64,000 bases of DNA from Phorcus lineatus (GCA_921293015.1 OV121088.1:15289645-15353644), one strand, 5' to 3'; numbered from the stretch's first letter, positions 24,000 to 35,699 are shown. Numbers and translations: made by a program. Notes: generated by a model from the letters alone, not told the origin.

Positions 24000-24350
24000 T
24001 TCCAGATAGCTTTTGTCAGAATCTCATCAACATGCTCTGCGTGCTCTGTTGTACTGAGATAACTCATTACACAATGTTTTTTTCTAGTTAAAAGATTGTG
24101 AGATTTATGATCTAGCGTTTGGGCTTTGACTCTTTTGATTACATGTCATATATGATGGATATGAGAATCTGTTCCTGAAATACTGGTCTGTTCTTGTGCC
24201 TCATCTTCTAAGACAATATCATAACAATGTTGCAAGAAGAATTGGTTGTTATAGATGAGAAATCTTGTTACTCCCCCATAAACATTCCTGGATGCACAGT
24301 CTCTATATAGGTAACAAATTACAGTGAGAGGTCCCAAAAATATCCTCATA
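24000..24350 (-). CDS. Exon-like block Y, most intact copy
   Basis: After an acceptor-like 'cctatatag' the minus strand reads RDCASRNVYGGVTRFLIYNN then QFFLQHCYDIVLEDEAQEQT and SISGTDSHIHHI. After one in-frame stop the same frame goes on with HVIKRVKAQTLDHKSHNLLT, RKKHCVMSYLSTTEHAEHVD and EILTKAIWNILMS. About 105 residues thus share one frame with a single interruption, and the U1 copy (11.5 kb) aligns across the whole length. This supports a coding origin and recent loss or a missed splice. I recognise no domain. The GTDS text is too short to suggest a polymerase. Confidence 0.45.
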
Positions 24351-24429
24351 AATTACGAGTTACAAGCAGACATTTTTCTATCGAAAAAGGATGCTGTATC
24401 TGATAAGTCTTGCAATCACCGGACCCCAT

Positions 24430-24560
24430 ACTTTCATCACAATGTTATTAGGGATCTACTTTGAACAATGTTTTTAACATTAAAAAAGATTGACTGTCAC
24501 AGAGTTATAACTTGAATAACTAGTGGCAAATGTATTTTTGCACTCATTTTAAATCTTCCC
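24430..24560 (-). pseudogene. Exon-like block X, U2 copy
   Basis: It aligns with 11.92-12.06 kb. Recognisable minus-strand text is LCDSQSFLMLKTLFKVDP, equivalent to ICESKSFSKLTVQGRF in U1. Interruptions make it unlikely to be coding. Confidence 0.45.
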
Positions 24561-25109
24561 TCCTTTCAAGCTTAAGCTTAGCCATTCATGAAGTACATTT
24601 TCACATTTCACTTATTCTTTGGTATTTAGTATCTGGAGTGACCCCAGCCATCATAAATCTTTCAAGAAGGTTGTAACAAATAATTCTTGCTTGAGGGAGT
24701 CAGGAAAAGATGTCAGAAAGAACATGTTGTAAGTAGACTGCTACTTGTTGTATCTTGTATTTGTTTCTTACACATATCCAAGTGTTTAAACCTGTTCGTT
24801 ATATTTCCACAAAGGTGAGTAAAAAGCCCAAGAAAGTTACAACAAAGATTATGTACATAAATCACTTGCCGTAAACGAGGATCAATGTCAATTCCATAGA
24901 TAGTCATACTTTTAAAAACTTTTAGAAAGAACGTTTAGTTTAAACTCGCTGACAGGTTAGAAAGGAATTTACAAAGAGAAAAGGCACGAAAATCATTCTT
25001 CAAAGTACGAGCTGTAGATAAATCACTTCTGTAGATGAGGATGATGTCACTTCCTATCATAATGACTTATTTATGGACTTCACGCAAGTAAGGTTCACTA
25101 CATTTTTCT

Positions 25110-25620
25110 ATACAGTAACAAGGGATATGCAAAGAGAATAAAGAAACAAGAACATACGCTGTTTACCGACAGTTTGTTCACATACCTGAGTATACTAGTG
25201 CAAATATCATATAACTGAGGATGTCTTTTAGGAATCATAGCATTACGAAAAGGAAAAGATGATATTGAATTTTCAATACATAAGTGAAGATTCATTGTAC
25301 TTTAAAGTAGTCGTATATGGTACCCAAAATTTAACCATAGCAATTTCACTAGGTCATTAAAGTGACCAGGGGTCAAAATTACGAAATAATAATTTTCATT
25401 TTTCGCTGCAAAATCCATTTTAAGTGATCAACAACTTTAAACGCAAGTCATGTTTGATCCCATGCAATTGTGATTATTTTCCCTTAGAGATTGAAACTGG
25501 CATATTTTAACCGAAATTTCAGGAATGTATTCGAATTTCGAAAATATTACCCCTTCTGTCTATTCAATCATGCCAAAATTCGAATTGCTGCACGAGAGAC
25601 AATATGATCCAAAAATACGT
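25110..25620 (-). repeat. Right arm of a long inverted repeat
   Basis: This is the inverted partner of 23.375-23.86 kb. The outer ends (23.375 and 25.62 kb) both abut a 'tatta' or 'ttaat' sequence, which may be target-site duplication or chance. U1 contains the enclosed 1.25 kb without arms. That suggests either two separate insertions of one repeat in opposite orientation, or loss of both arms from U1. Confidence 0.7.
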
Positions 25621-28250
25621 TAATACGTTTTACCAATTAACAATATGTGATTCAATGGCAGTTTTGTCAATAATTTATATTATGTTATTAACGTCCAAAC
25701 AAAACCCAAAATGTACATAATATTTTCGTTTACGATAGAGTGGTACAAAATGTATGTCAACAAACGTTTGATATGCAGCTGTATATTTAAACAGTGTCTG
25801 TAAGGGAATTTGCACATAGAAGAAGCTACGAAACGTATACAGTCAGATGCTGAAGAATTGATTATTGTAGATAATATATCTTTTAATCTATGTTATCAAT
25901 TTATTGATTACATTTTTCCAAAGGATTAAAGCGTCACTACCACTATGAAAAGACAGTTTTGCTTCTTCGACTCCAGTTTAATTAGTTGGTACTTTGATGT
26001 CATTCAAACTTTAAAGTATTGTTCAATGTCTTATTGTCTTCAATGGAGGTTTTTTAAATACACATTGTCATAACAGAATGCTCAACTGTTCTCAAATCAT
26101 GAGAGCTATCTTATTGTGATGAATTTTATGAAACCTTAGATATGTTATTTTTCGTATTAAGAAAGTGGAAATTGATATTGAACATATATCAATAATGCTC
26201 ATATGTCACTTATCTAGTCATTAAATCATTCCAAAATCAGAACTAAGTTGATATTTAATATTTTATAGATCCGTCTTTATTTCAACAATGGCATAAATAT
26301 TTAGAGAATTTAGAGAATCTCATTGAACGTTGAATTGAATTTATTGTTTTCTTAATCAACACGAGGCGTGCCCTAAAATCCCAGAAACGTCTTGGGATTA
26401 ATCATGGATCATCATCAGTAGTTTTATATGGACCATCTACAATAGATGAATTGAAATTGTACCTGTTAGCATTTATTTATCTTATTTTAAAAAATCCTGT
26501 TTTAAATTTTCAAAACGTAACATATATATTTTCCATCAACCTTTTTTGAAAACGTTCATATTAAAAATGATACACATCAAAATTTCATCGTGGCAAATTG
26601 TCTTTTAAATTCTGAATTCGTTGATGAAAAGTGAGTGATAAAATGTAGAAATCTACGTAAAAACTTTAATCTTTACCTCTCTTTCTCAAAGTTAAAGATC
26701 TTTTATCCAATGGGAATGTAACTAGATATAACCACGAAGTATATTTAGTATCCTTGCAAGCACTTCAAATAACAAAGAGCCGTACTTAAAAAATGTTCAT
26801 GTCAAATTTATAGGCTGAACGTTAACAACTTACTTAATCTTTATTAACATTGATTGAAGCTATTACGAGTACAACACTTCGTCTTAATGTTTAACATAAT
26901 CAAAATAATTTATGCAGTAAATGTGTTTGTCTATGGGATTAAATGTTCCCTGACTTAATGCAGGAAATGTATAAATTTCCATTTGGCAAATTGTACAATT
27001 GAAACTTCTTTGTTGATGGTATGAAAATGTATACGTTTGAGAACCACTTAACCTTCTTAAAATACGACTGTTAACACTTTGTGTTATATTGATAAAAACA
27101 ATGTTTATTCTTTGTTGATCATTCAGGGTTTGTTATTAAATATTTCCTGGTGTAATTAGGCTTATTTCCTTGTAAAATGAACTCACTGCACAAAATTCAT
27201 TTTTACAGAATCAGTTGTTCACGATGACCAATCAACCGCAATGTAAAATGGTAAACTAAACTTTGTTTTAGAAATAGTGTAAAAGATGTTTCATTTTGTA
27301 CATGTTTTAGCAAATGGTCAAATAATTTATTTAGATGATTATAAACAAGCTAAAACGCAGATCACGTTGGCAGACATTTGGAAGGTATCCTCACATTATC
27401 TAGTTACCTTTTTTTAAACAAATCAAACAAAATGCAACAATTACTGGTGTTAGAAATTCAATTCATTGGAAATCCAATTACACACAATAAATTAATTTGA
27501 ATTTATAAGAAAAGAAAACCCCTTTAATATAGATCTGATTACAATCAGTGATACTTTCGTTGCTTTATTTCAAAGTAACCATACCCTTTAAACGTAAATG
27601 ATTTTATGTTATGTTCAAACTGTTTGACTATGGATCTAAAAAAAATGCTTTTGAAAACTATACCTATTAAGAAGGTATTCAATTCATTATTCAAAAGCTC
27701 AAATAGGGTTAATATATGTTTGTTGTAAATCACATGTTCAATCTCATTATTTCAATACTTTTGAACATCGAACTGATGTTTTCTTTTGATTAATCTACTG
27801 TAGTATTTAAAAAAGGTGATTAAGTATTATTTGAATGATTTCATGGTTTCATTCTATAGTATGGATCACTAGGTAACTTTATCTAAACCATAATTTTTTA
27901 CTTAATATCTGAGGAAAGATGATAGGTATTTTCACATTGCCATTAAACCATTATTTCATCTGATTAAGTTTTGTAACACTCAAGATCAATATTGTAATTA
28001 CGATCATGTCACGGTGACTTACCATACTCTCTTGCTCATCTGTATTATCTGGCAATTCACCAAATGACTACGAACAAAGTTTTCGCCTTTGAACATCATT
28101 TCTTTGTAAGTCCGCCAAGGTTCAAATCGGGAATTTAAAATCAACCGAAGTTCCTTTTAATCCACCTGCAACTATAAGGAATCAGTCATGGAACTAAGTT
28201 TTCTGAAGTAATGTTTGCCTATGAGTGTCACTTATGTTTTGCACAGTTTT
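25621..28250. other. Intervening duplicated DNA of U2
   Basis: It contains matches to U1 13.3-15.5 kb and to 16.16-16.29 kb, including an eroded block F near 26.80-26.96 kb ('gttaacaactta..' to 'tatgcagtaaat') and block Z at 27.42-27.60 kb. No frame is convincingly coding. Confidence 0.5.
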
Positions 28251-28254
28251 GAAT

Positions 28255-28480
28255 TTATGTCACCCAAGGTCCTTTTAATTCACTTGAAACCATAAAAACA
28301 AATGGAACTAAATGGAACTTCAGTGAAGCACTAAGCACATCGAATAAACCTTGTTTAACAGAATGCTGGTGAATTGAAAAAACAATATTAGATGTTACAG
28401 AGATACATATATCTACTGAGAAATCTAATTTCTCAAGGACTACATTGTCCATCACTTCATTGTGCCTTTGGGTTAATCCT
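28255..28480 (-). CDS. Exon-like block F, U2 copy, extended open frame
   Basis: The minus strand is open from about 28480 to a stop at 28255. It reads RHNEVMDNVVLEKLDFSVDI then CISVTSNIVFSIHQHSVKQG and LFDVLSASLKFHLVPFVFMV. The first 30 residues align with block F of U1 (NEVKSIDSAKLDALREKC, VSFVVPNVVF) and U3. Here the frame stays open about 45 residues past the U1 stop. It could be the more complete version of the exon, or chance read-through. The family is unknown. Confidence 0.35.
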
Positions 28481-29089
28481 TTTTGGGAATATATTTGCTA
28501 CCTGTTAAGATCTTCTTCCATCCAATCACAATAGAGAGGCTAATAAGCTTTCTAAACTTAGCGTCGAGGACAGTAAATATCGTTAAATGGTGTGTTTAAA
28601 GTAAGAACATTGATGTATGCAGAAATCAGGAAAGTCAAACCATTTATGCTAATACTGAATTGCACATTGCAATCTTATAATGCTGAAAGTGGGATCGTTA
28701 CTACATTTCAGTAGCCAATATGCTTCTTCAAATGGCTTTACTGACTTTGCAAAGTTTTGTAGTTTGAGTGCTTACATAGCCATATAACTTTGAAGCATCT
28801 TTATTTTTTCTGGTATAGCAAATTTGCTAACTATCAAGATTGCCATGTTGCTATACTTCACATATGATCATCACTACAATTTTTAATTGAAGAGGAGCAT
28901 ATTAAGAATACGACACTATGACTGATTTCATCATTCAGAGGTCTAAAAGCCGTATCTATATAGCGTTATGAACAACTTATCAATACTATATCAATGTATA
29001 TAACTTGAAGTATTTCTGCTGTCAAAATCTAAGAACAAGTTTACAACAGACTTTACAAAGGAAATTCAAAACCTCAAATCCTCCATATC

Positions 29090-29465
29090 CATTTTATCAT
29101 TCGGGTCAGCATTATCAGCTGTAAGTGTTTGTAAAAGTGACTTATTAATTTGACCATGTGACCACCTAGACAGAAATGAGCTTCATTATCTGCCTCGAAT
29201 GTAGGCAAGATCAACACATGTGACTGCATACACAATTATAGATAATATAATTTCTAAAAGGTCGTCATAATCCTGCAAGTAGCATGGTTCGAAAATCAGT
29301 CCAAATTTGACCGTTGCCAGGATCAAACATATTCTGTTCATCCTGTGCCGGCCTTCGCAGTGGTGTCACAAATTTCAGACAACATCCACCAAAGTATGTT
29401 GGGTCATCCAAACCAACCTTCCATTGTAAATGACCATTCGATGTAATCTGTTTGTGCAAGGTGTG
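29090..29465 (-). CDS. Exon-like blocks N and S, U2 copy
   Basis: Block N (29465-29265) is open: LHKQITSNGHLQWKVGLDDP, TYFGGCCLKFVTPLRRPAQD, EQNMFDPGNGQIWTDFRTML, then LAG and a stop. Block S follows in another frame: HVLILPTFEADNEAHFCLGG then HMVKLISHFYKHLQLIML. S aligns with U3 45.0-44.85 kb (CVFLLTFMAANGNHCCLSLH then LIKLIEQ). Block N has a compact, globular-looking sequence and is among the most protein-like frames in the window. 'GHLQWKV' recalls the start of MATH domains (G.L.WKI), but the rest does not follow, so I do not assign it. Confidence 0.4.
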
Positions 29466-30449
29466 TTATGTATCGAACGAAAAAAACTAAATGGATTCAA
29501 TTGTTAATATGAAAATAATATATATAATATATTTGTACAATAAAGGTCACGATACCATCTTAATTGAGGCTTAAGTTCATTAAAACATAAGAAGTCCAAC
29601 GGAGTTTGATATGGGGGTATCATATATACATTGGTGCATACGTATTATAATGTTTTCTCGTATCTAGCTTAAAAACAACAATCAAAATTTACCTGGTTGG
29701 AGGAACGACATCGTTTCTATTTAATTTTTGAAGCAGGCAACAAAACACCCAAATGAGGCGCTTTTTTAAATTATATTTCACATCGTAATTGATCAAAACA
29801 ATTATACTGACTGGAGAGTAGAGACCCGCTGTGAAATAAGTCACTTGCAAAATGTTACACTACACGTTTGTTTCCTTTGAATGAACCCTGCAAGTTCACA
29901 TATCATATATCTATGAAGCGCACCACCCATATGTCCAGCCACGCCCATTGTTGCTAAATTACACTACAAGACCTTGTGATACAACATATGGAGGAAAAAT
30001 AGAGATAGACTATACATTGACCTCTTATCGACAAGTCAGAATTGCGGAGATTTGACAAAATTGATGATGTGCTCAGTCCCCCAGGTTGTCAAATAAGTAA
30101 AATTTTATTAAACCGATGACCATTTCCTGCACTGGTTTTTAGGCACGACAGATTCAAACCAAATATGTAGCGTTTTACATTACTTTCCTTGTACAAGAGA
30201 ACACAGTATTATATGACTTCATGATCCAGATGACATAAATCATGCAAACATTTGTGTCTTTGCCATATGATCAAGGGGAACACAAATTTAAGATAAGATG
30301 ATACTTATCATTGTTATTCAGACTCAAGAATTAAACTCATCATACAGGTAAAAGGGTAGTCTATCTGCATGTGTATTATCCCTTCAAGGCTTCAACACTG
30401 CGACCTTACTACATTTATACTTGTAGCTCAATTCCCTTTCCAGACAGCA

Positions 30450-30620
30450 ATAGTCATATAAACAGACAGCCAACTTCTGATAGACATCATGGGCAATGTT
30501 TGTTGTTGTATGTCTGTATCACCTTTTACAGGTTGTGAAAAGTGTAAAGGATCATTGTTGGTTTTGGCAGTACATTCACTGCCTTGTTTTCTTAGAAGGC
30601 TAGTCATGGAATTACATAAG
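30450..30620 (-). CDS. VYQKL-block copy 3 (block C, U2)
   Basis: The minus strand is open through SLLRKQGSECTAKTNNDPLH then FSQPVKGDTDIQQQT. In a neighbouring frame it continues AHDVYQKLAVCLYDYCCLE, matching U3 (AHNVYQKLDACLSDVSF). By eye the block is about 90% identical to 46.02-46.13 kb over 100 bases, with one length difference, far above the surrounding 60-70%. The plus-strand frame over the same DNA (30489-30818, MGNVCCCMS) is not kept in U3, so the minus strand is the better candidate. The family is unknown. Confidence 0.4.
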
Positions 30621-32200
30621 ATGCATATTGACCGTGAACAAGATGGCGCTTATTTTCCATTACAACTTGTGTCAGTTGTTCATTCATTGAAAATGTATAT
30701 CCATCCATTATCTCTTAATGAAACAAAACAACATTGTTCAAGTAATTTTAAAAAACATCGAGTACAATATTCGCCTTCTTTAGAAATTAGATGTTGTTCA
30801 TTTGCACTTGATTCATAAGAATATGGTTAATCCTTAACATTGTTGATCAAGTGTTAATGATGCACATCCCAAAGTTAACTGAACGTTGAAATTGATGATT
30901 GATGAGTTTGTTTTACCGTGCTTCAGGGGAATTCAGAAGAAGAGTGATCATATTTTTAGTTTGCTTGGCAATTTGGTAACCAAAGACAACAAACCACTTA
31001 CTTGTTACCACCGACAATAGTGATAATACTTCCAATAGTTTATAACATGCTGGGATTTTAAGATGTAACATCAATTGGAACAACCTTTTGTCATATTTTT
31101 AACGATTAATTAAATGTTTTCACAACCTTCTACAATGTTTAGTCTTATGCCAACGCGTGTAAAGACAAACGTTAATAATATGTATATATTGCGTAAAGCA
31201 AACAAACAATTACCGGAAACCTTCTAAGCAATTATAACATTTTTGAAAAATATGTATCATATTGATCTTAGATATTTTCTTCAGCTTATTGGTTTATCAT
31301 TAAAATCTATGATTGTATGGTTTAAATTTCATCATGATCCCGCATTCTTGGAGATAATATACACAATAATATACTTCATTTAAGTTGTATATCTTTCCAA
31401 TGTTTGATAGTTCCTAAAGAGTGAGCACACATTATAAAGCTAATATGAATGAATGTATACGAAGTGTATTAAACGAATGACAAAAGGGAAGATCATTTAA
31501 ACTGACAACTGTTTTTGTACCTGTGTCAAATTGTCTAGATATCGTTTCAAACTATTATTTGTTTACATGCAAAGCATTTAGACTATTGTCAGAAAAATTG
31601 TGACGGTATATTTGTTCACGAATGTAAAAATACAACATATTGTCTCACTGTATAAATGACTGAATTAGTACTAATGTACCAAATGTAACAGAAACATATA
31701 GAATTGGTGAATCGATGAAAGGTAATGGTAATGGAAATGGCTACAGAAGCAACATTAACGACTTGTGTACAGTCAATATAACATGTTGGGTTTTTGAAGT
31801 GAACAAGTGTGTTCAAAGACTTCTACTACTAGAAGTGATTGGAAGTCAGACATAAGAAAAATATCATGCGACTACCATTCAAAGAAATCATGTACAAAAT
31901 AAACCTATCCATACTATCCATCATTAAACAAAATAAATGTTTCCAATTGAAAGACAATTTCTTTTAAAAAAAAGAACCAGATTCAAAACAAAGGCAGCAT
32001 GGTCATCAGATCTATTCTTTACCTCAAATGATTAAAAGGTGTTCACACTAAAATGGCCGCCATGGGTTTTGCATGAAACTTGAACAGCTGGAGATAAACT
32101 ATTGTGGCATAAACTAAGGAGAATTGGTGAAAATTTGAAGAAATATATTTTTTAAAAACATACTACTGCCCCTTTATAACATCATCCTGTAGCAATTGTT
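30621..32200. other. Intervening duplicated DNA of U2
   Basis: Matches to U1 17.0-18.4 kb run through here ('ggttgtatatctttt', 'aatgacaaaag', 'ggctacagaagca.cattaacgacttg'), but block D is missing between about 31.29 and 31.37 kb. Near 32.05 kb lies AAAATGGCCGCCATG, a YY1-like site on both strands. Confidence 0.45.
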
Positions 32201-32424
32201 TGCATTTGCACTTATTACGATTAGGTAATCGGAAAAGCTTATAGTAACAATATCGATAGATCATTATTGATTAATAGGTAATTGTAAAATTGAAAATTCT
32301 ACGGAAAATAAATTTGTGACACAGGGTTTTGTTACGATGACAACATATATCGATAATGCCTCATCAGCATAGAAGATATTTTCATATGGTAAAAAAAGTG
32401 CAGGAAGTGTCCGATAATTGCTCC

Positions 32425-32500
32425 ATTTCATACCTTCTACTGACTGCAAACGTCTGAGAAATAGACAGGCAAAGTTTGATAGCCATTATGATTCACTGTT
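32425..32500 (-). pseudogene. VYQKL-block copy 4 (block B, U2)
   Basis: The minus strand reads HNGYQTLPVYFSDVCSQ. It matches 48.90-48.97 kb with only 4 differences in about 68 bases, the strongest conservation between units in the window. Like copy C it derives from the same exon-like block (HNVYQ.L...LSDV). The U1 equivalent (near 19.15 kb) is missing. Confidence 0.5.
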
Positions 32501-32939
32501 TGTTGTGAAATGTAACATGTTCATATAACAACGTTAACAATGTTGCCAGTTTCAAACTTCCCAATTTGATAGGTTATCCACTGGACCTATGGGTATTTCG
32601 ATTCGATTTTTTTTCACCCTCAATTTAACAATATCTTAAAATTGATCAAATTGTAATTTTGAATCTGCGTTATTGGCAGTTGTTTTGTGACTTTAGCTAG
32701 TAACAACAATTATACATGTTTTCTTGAGAATAAATGTATATGCATCTCCTTTTTCGCTTCTTTACAAACTACGATTTTATTTTTTAGTAGCGAGTGCTTT
32801 AAATGAATTCGTTTGAAAGAACATCTTCTGATTATTGAATACATTTATACTTTTTACAATGCATTTTTAAAATTTATGTTGAATAATTCCTTTGTCTATT
32901 TAAAATAAAAAGTACAATGAACTGTCATTACTGAAGTTT

Positions 32940-33065
32940 TATTAAAACAGACAAAAGTGTAATCATTTCTCCTACAACCAGCCAATCACACATCCCAATT
33001 TTCTCACGACGGAACGTTATAATGTTATGTTTAGTTAATAATATATGAGGCAGATGTACATATCC
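32940..33065 (-). pseudogene. Exon-like block A, U2 remnant
   Basis: Nucleotide alignment to U1 19.5-19.69 kb is clear ('aagtacaatga.ctgtcattactgaa', 'aaacagacaaa', 'tcatttctc.aacaaccggccaat'), but the reading frame is lost. Confidence 0.5.
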
Positions 33066-34459
33066 TTACGGGCATGTTATTTCTAATTTTTCATCGTGTT
33101 GCAAGCTACCATTATAGAATAATGTGATATGACATCGTTGATGTAATCAATTGCTAACTTGAGTTGTGAAAAGCAATCTAAATAAATGAACAAGTATTGT
33201 ACTTTTTATTCCTTTTGAAAAAAATCAAGTATGTTAAACCATATTTCGGTCCTGGTCCTGTATTTTGTGATATTCGGTAACAGTTATGAAACGGTATGTT
33301 GTAAACGGTATGTTTTTATATTTTACTGTGATGAATACGAATGTACCAATTGGACACAACATTTGCAAGAGCTTAAAAATGATATACCTTTAAAATTAGT
33401 GTTTATGGTGTGGTATAGGAATTTTTGGAACAAAGGTAAAACATAAAAATATCCACGTACTGAAAAAAGGCAGAAGCGATGTATAACATAAAAACATAAA
33501 ACATAATATAAAGAAAATATTCGTTAAAAAGTAAATGTACGAATACTATCATTGCATTTTGCATTTAGGAACCTACAAAAAATGTTCCGTGTTCAGCAGC
33601 GAGGATATTTCAATAACACTCGGTGCTATAACACATATGGGTTGTAATCCTTTATATTTTTGCGCCAAGACTTAAATGACTGAACAGTTTGCAACATGAC
33701 ATAGAAGTTATGGAAAGATCAGTACTTGTTCGACAAGGAAAGACGTTCCATCAATATGATTTCATTGAAGTACCAGTGATATACATAGTTATTTGAATGT
33801 TAACACATCTGAGAATAAATAAATAGCAATTGCTTTGCGTCAATCTGATTCGCTGAACACGGTAATAGAAGTTCAGTTCATACCTCCTTAAACTTAATTT
33901 CGTGACGTCACATCATTTTAAGCCACGCCCATCGACGGAACTATATGTAAACAAGTTACGTTTTTCTAAAAATAGCAACACTTTGTGCAATGCCACTTCT
34001 TGAAAGAAGGTAAATAAAAAATTAACATAATTCAGTATGAAATAATTATTGTTGTCAAAGGTTCTAAAGGTAGTCCTTTTCATAATAAACAAGAGAGCTC
34101 TATCAGAAATTACAACCGATCGTGTTCCACCCCACAGAAGGCAAATGTCATTGTTCAATGCTCTCGCGGCCGTTGCAGGGAGGTTGACAAAGTAATGTCG
34201 TTAAAGGCCGGGGTAAATCTCTAAGCACAAAGTGGGTGTGGCCAGATATGCTTGTCCAAGTGGTAGTTCTTAGTATGCAGCACCAACATCCACATACATT
34301 TCTTAAAATATATCAATAACTACTTACCACTGTGTGATGATATTTAGCCATGGCATACAGAAGAGGATGGTGAAGACATATTGAGAAGATGAATTATGTA
34401 AAAAGTCCAGAAGTCTTATGTCTATGAAAAAGTTTTTACTAATTGTTTTCAAAATTTGA

Positions 34460-34640
34460 ATTTACCACTGTAGCAGTCAGGTGACCGGAGGGAGGTCTGT
34501 TTCCATAGCAACGTGCCTATAAGACCTCTCCCAGTGGACAGGAGGGATTCATTCATGATATAGAATTTCACTCTCTGATCCTGCCAAGCGAGGGCTTCTT
34601 ACCCCCTCCCTCCCCGGGGTCCCCTACCCTTCTCTCTCCT
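34460..34640. promoter_or_regulatory. X-box inside an inverted repeat, then a pyrimidine-rich tract
   Basis: GTTTCCATAGCAAC (34499-34512) fits the RFX-factor X-box, GTNNCCATRGNAAC. It is bracketed by GAGGTCT and AGACCTC. About 60 bases to the right is a C/T-rich tract (34.60-34.67 kb). The region is much less AT-rich than its surroundings and lies about 500 bp upstream of the gene start at 35020. A promoter role is inference. Confidence 0.4.
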
Positions 34641-35019
34641 CTCCCTTCTGCACATATGTGGGGATTGTAAACTATCATGACAGGCGTAGGAGGAACATAC
34701 CATTTCTCTTAGGGAATAGAAACAAGGAAATGATTCATGTGTCATATTCCATTTTATCTCCACTATCATAACTAAATATAATCATGCCCATTATAATTCC
34801 TACATTTCCTATTTATAATGTGTCATAATTAAATAAATATGATATTGGAATAATAGGTTTTCATTAAAAATATCATTGTACCTGATGTCACAATGAACCC
34901 TTCCTTTTTAGGGTATAATCCATTCAGAACCAGATATCAATCTATTCATTTATGCTTTTGGAGAAATATATCACATCTCTACTAGTATCTATTCACTGTC
35001 TTCGCTGATTTCATTCAAA

Positions 35020-35640
35020 ATGGATCAAACTAAGCGATCTGCACGTTTCACAATCGAAGTACCAGGAAATCAAGAGGTCAAGGAAGATATACTTCAAAAA
35101 CTTAAACAGGTGAAAGCCCACCTGAAGACTGAGACCAACATAACTCCGAACAATGCTGTTGTTCTGGGTACTCATGAATAAATCAAATATCATTGGCAAA
35201 CAAATGATTCTCATAACGCACAATATTTTGAACAAGCTTAGATGAAGAGACTTTACTACAAGACCACATGTGAACACTTGTAGTAAATTCCAATCTTAAC
35301 CTTTGACCTTTCACAGCCCTAGATGGGCAGTTTAGCCGTTACAAGCCTGCCAGTCTCCAGCAGATAAAATCTGGTTCTCATGGGAGCAGCCAATCAGCTG
35401 CGTTTAGGAAACCCATGGGGATTTTGCTCACTTTTACTCCGGCCTTTAAGTTCATGAACAGAGTTAAGCTTGGCTCCTCAACAAGTTTAAGAACTAGTGC
35501 TGTTAAATCAGATTCCGTTAGATCGAGATCACAACACCACCAGTATATGGCATCTACGAGGGTAAAAGCGGCTGGTTTCCTCTTCGAGTTCTACGTTCGC
35601 GATTTGTGTTTACAACTGTGAGAACTAGCAATGTCAAGGC
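35020..35640 (+). CDS. 5' end of a two-exon gene, product unknown
   Basis: Exon 1 starts with ATG at 35020 and reads MDQTKRSARFTIEVPGNQEV then KEDILQKLKQVKAHLKTETN and ITPNNAVVL. A donor (CTGG|GTACTC) lies at 35167/35168. The acceptor 'tgacctttcacag' ends near 35316, and exon 2 continues in the matching phase as LDGQFSRYKPASLQQIKSGS, HGSSQSAAFRKPMGILLTFT and PAFKFMNRVKLGSSTSLRTS. A second donor (ACGAGG|GTAAAA) lies near 35559. Without it the frame stops at 35619-35621. Unspliced, exon 1 would end after 53 codons. The charged helix followed by an S/R/K-rich segment suggests a nuclear or nucleic-acid-binding protein, but no domain is recognised. Later exons are not seen. This DNA is absent from U1 and U2, so it was inserted into, or preserved within, the array. 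Confidence 0.5.
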
Positions 35641-35699
35641 CACGTGTGACGGACGTCCGATAAGTTCATGGCCACGTGCGTTGTAGATTTTCATTGGCT

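Larger units (their letters stand above)
21400..33655. repeat. Segmental duplication unit U2
   Basis: Colinear with U1 as listed in the U1 entry. The left border is marked by 'tgccaaaaaatctcgaatgattgaagagtttacaac' near 21.47 kb, which aligns with 33.66 kb at the start of U3. U2 differs from U1 by the inverted repeat pair at 23.4/25.1 kb, by lack of the LINE tail and CRE repeat, by an extra 1.3 kb (28.1-29.4 kb) and by absence of block D. Confidence 0.8.

Noticed and set aside
24146-24349. GTDS text in block Y as a DNA polymerase B motif
   Set aside because: Four residues are not evidence. No other polymerase motif, integrase, capsid or ATPase motif was seen, so I do not call a Polinton or virus.
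23375-25620. Inverted arms as termini of a Polinton-type element
   Set aside because: The enclosed DNA is only 1.25 kb, is homologous to ordinary U1 DNA, and encodes none of the expected proteins.
29265-29465. Assignment of block N to MATH/TRAF domains
   Set aside because: Only the first few residues (G.L.WKV) agree. The following conserved MATH positions are missing.
30489-30818. 109-codon plus-strand frame starting MGNVCCCMS
   Set aside because: The same DNA in U3 (46.08 kb) does not keep this frame, while the minus-strand frame over it has better-conserved residues. I treat it as a shadow of block C.
32040-32075. YY1-like AAAATGGCCGCCATG as a promoter
   Set aside because: It is a single site in AT-rich duplicated DNA with no gene start nearby, so not enough to call.
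33231-33446. 71-codon plus-strand frame with a signal-peptide-like start (MLNHISVLVLYFVIFG)
   Set aside because: The aligned U1 DNA (about 20.1-20.3 kb) does not keep the frame, and no domain is visible. Probably chance.
35011-35277. 88-codon minus-strand frame
   Set aside because: It overlaps the spliced plus-strand gene start, which has better start and splice evidence.
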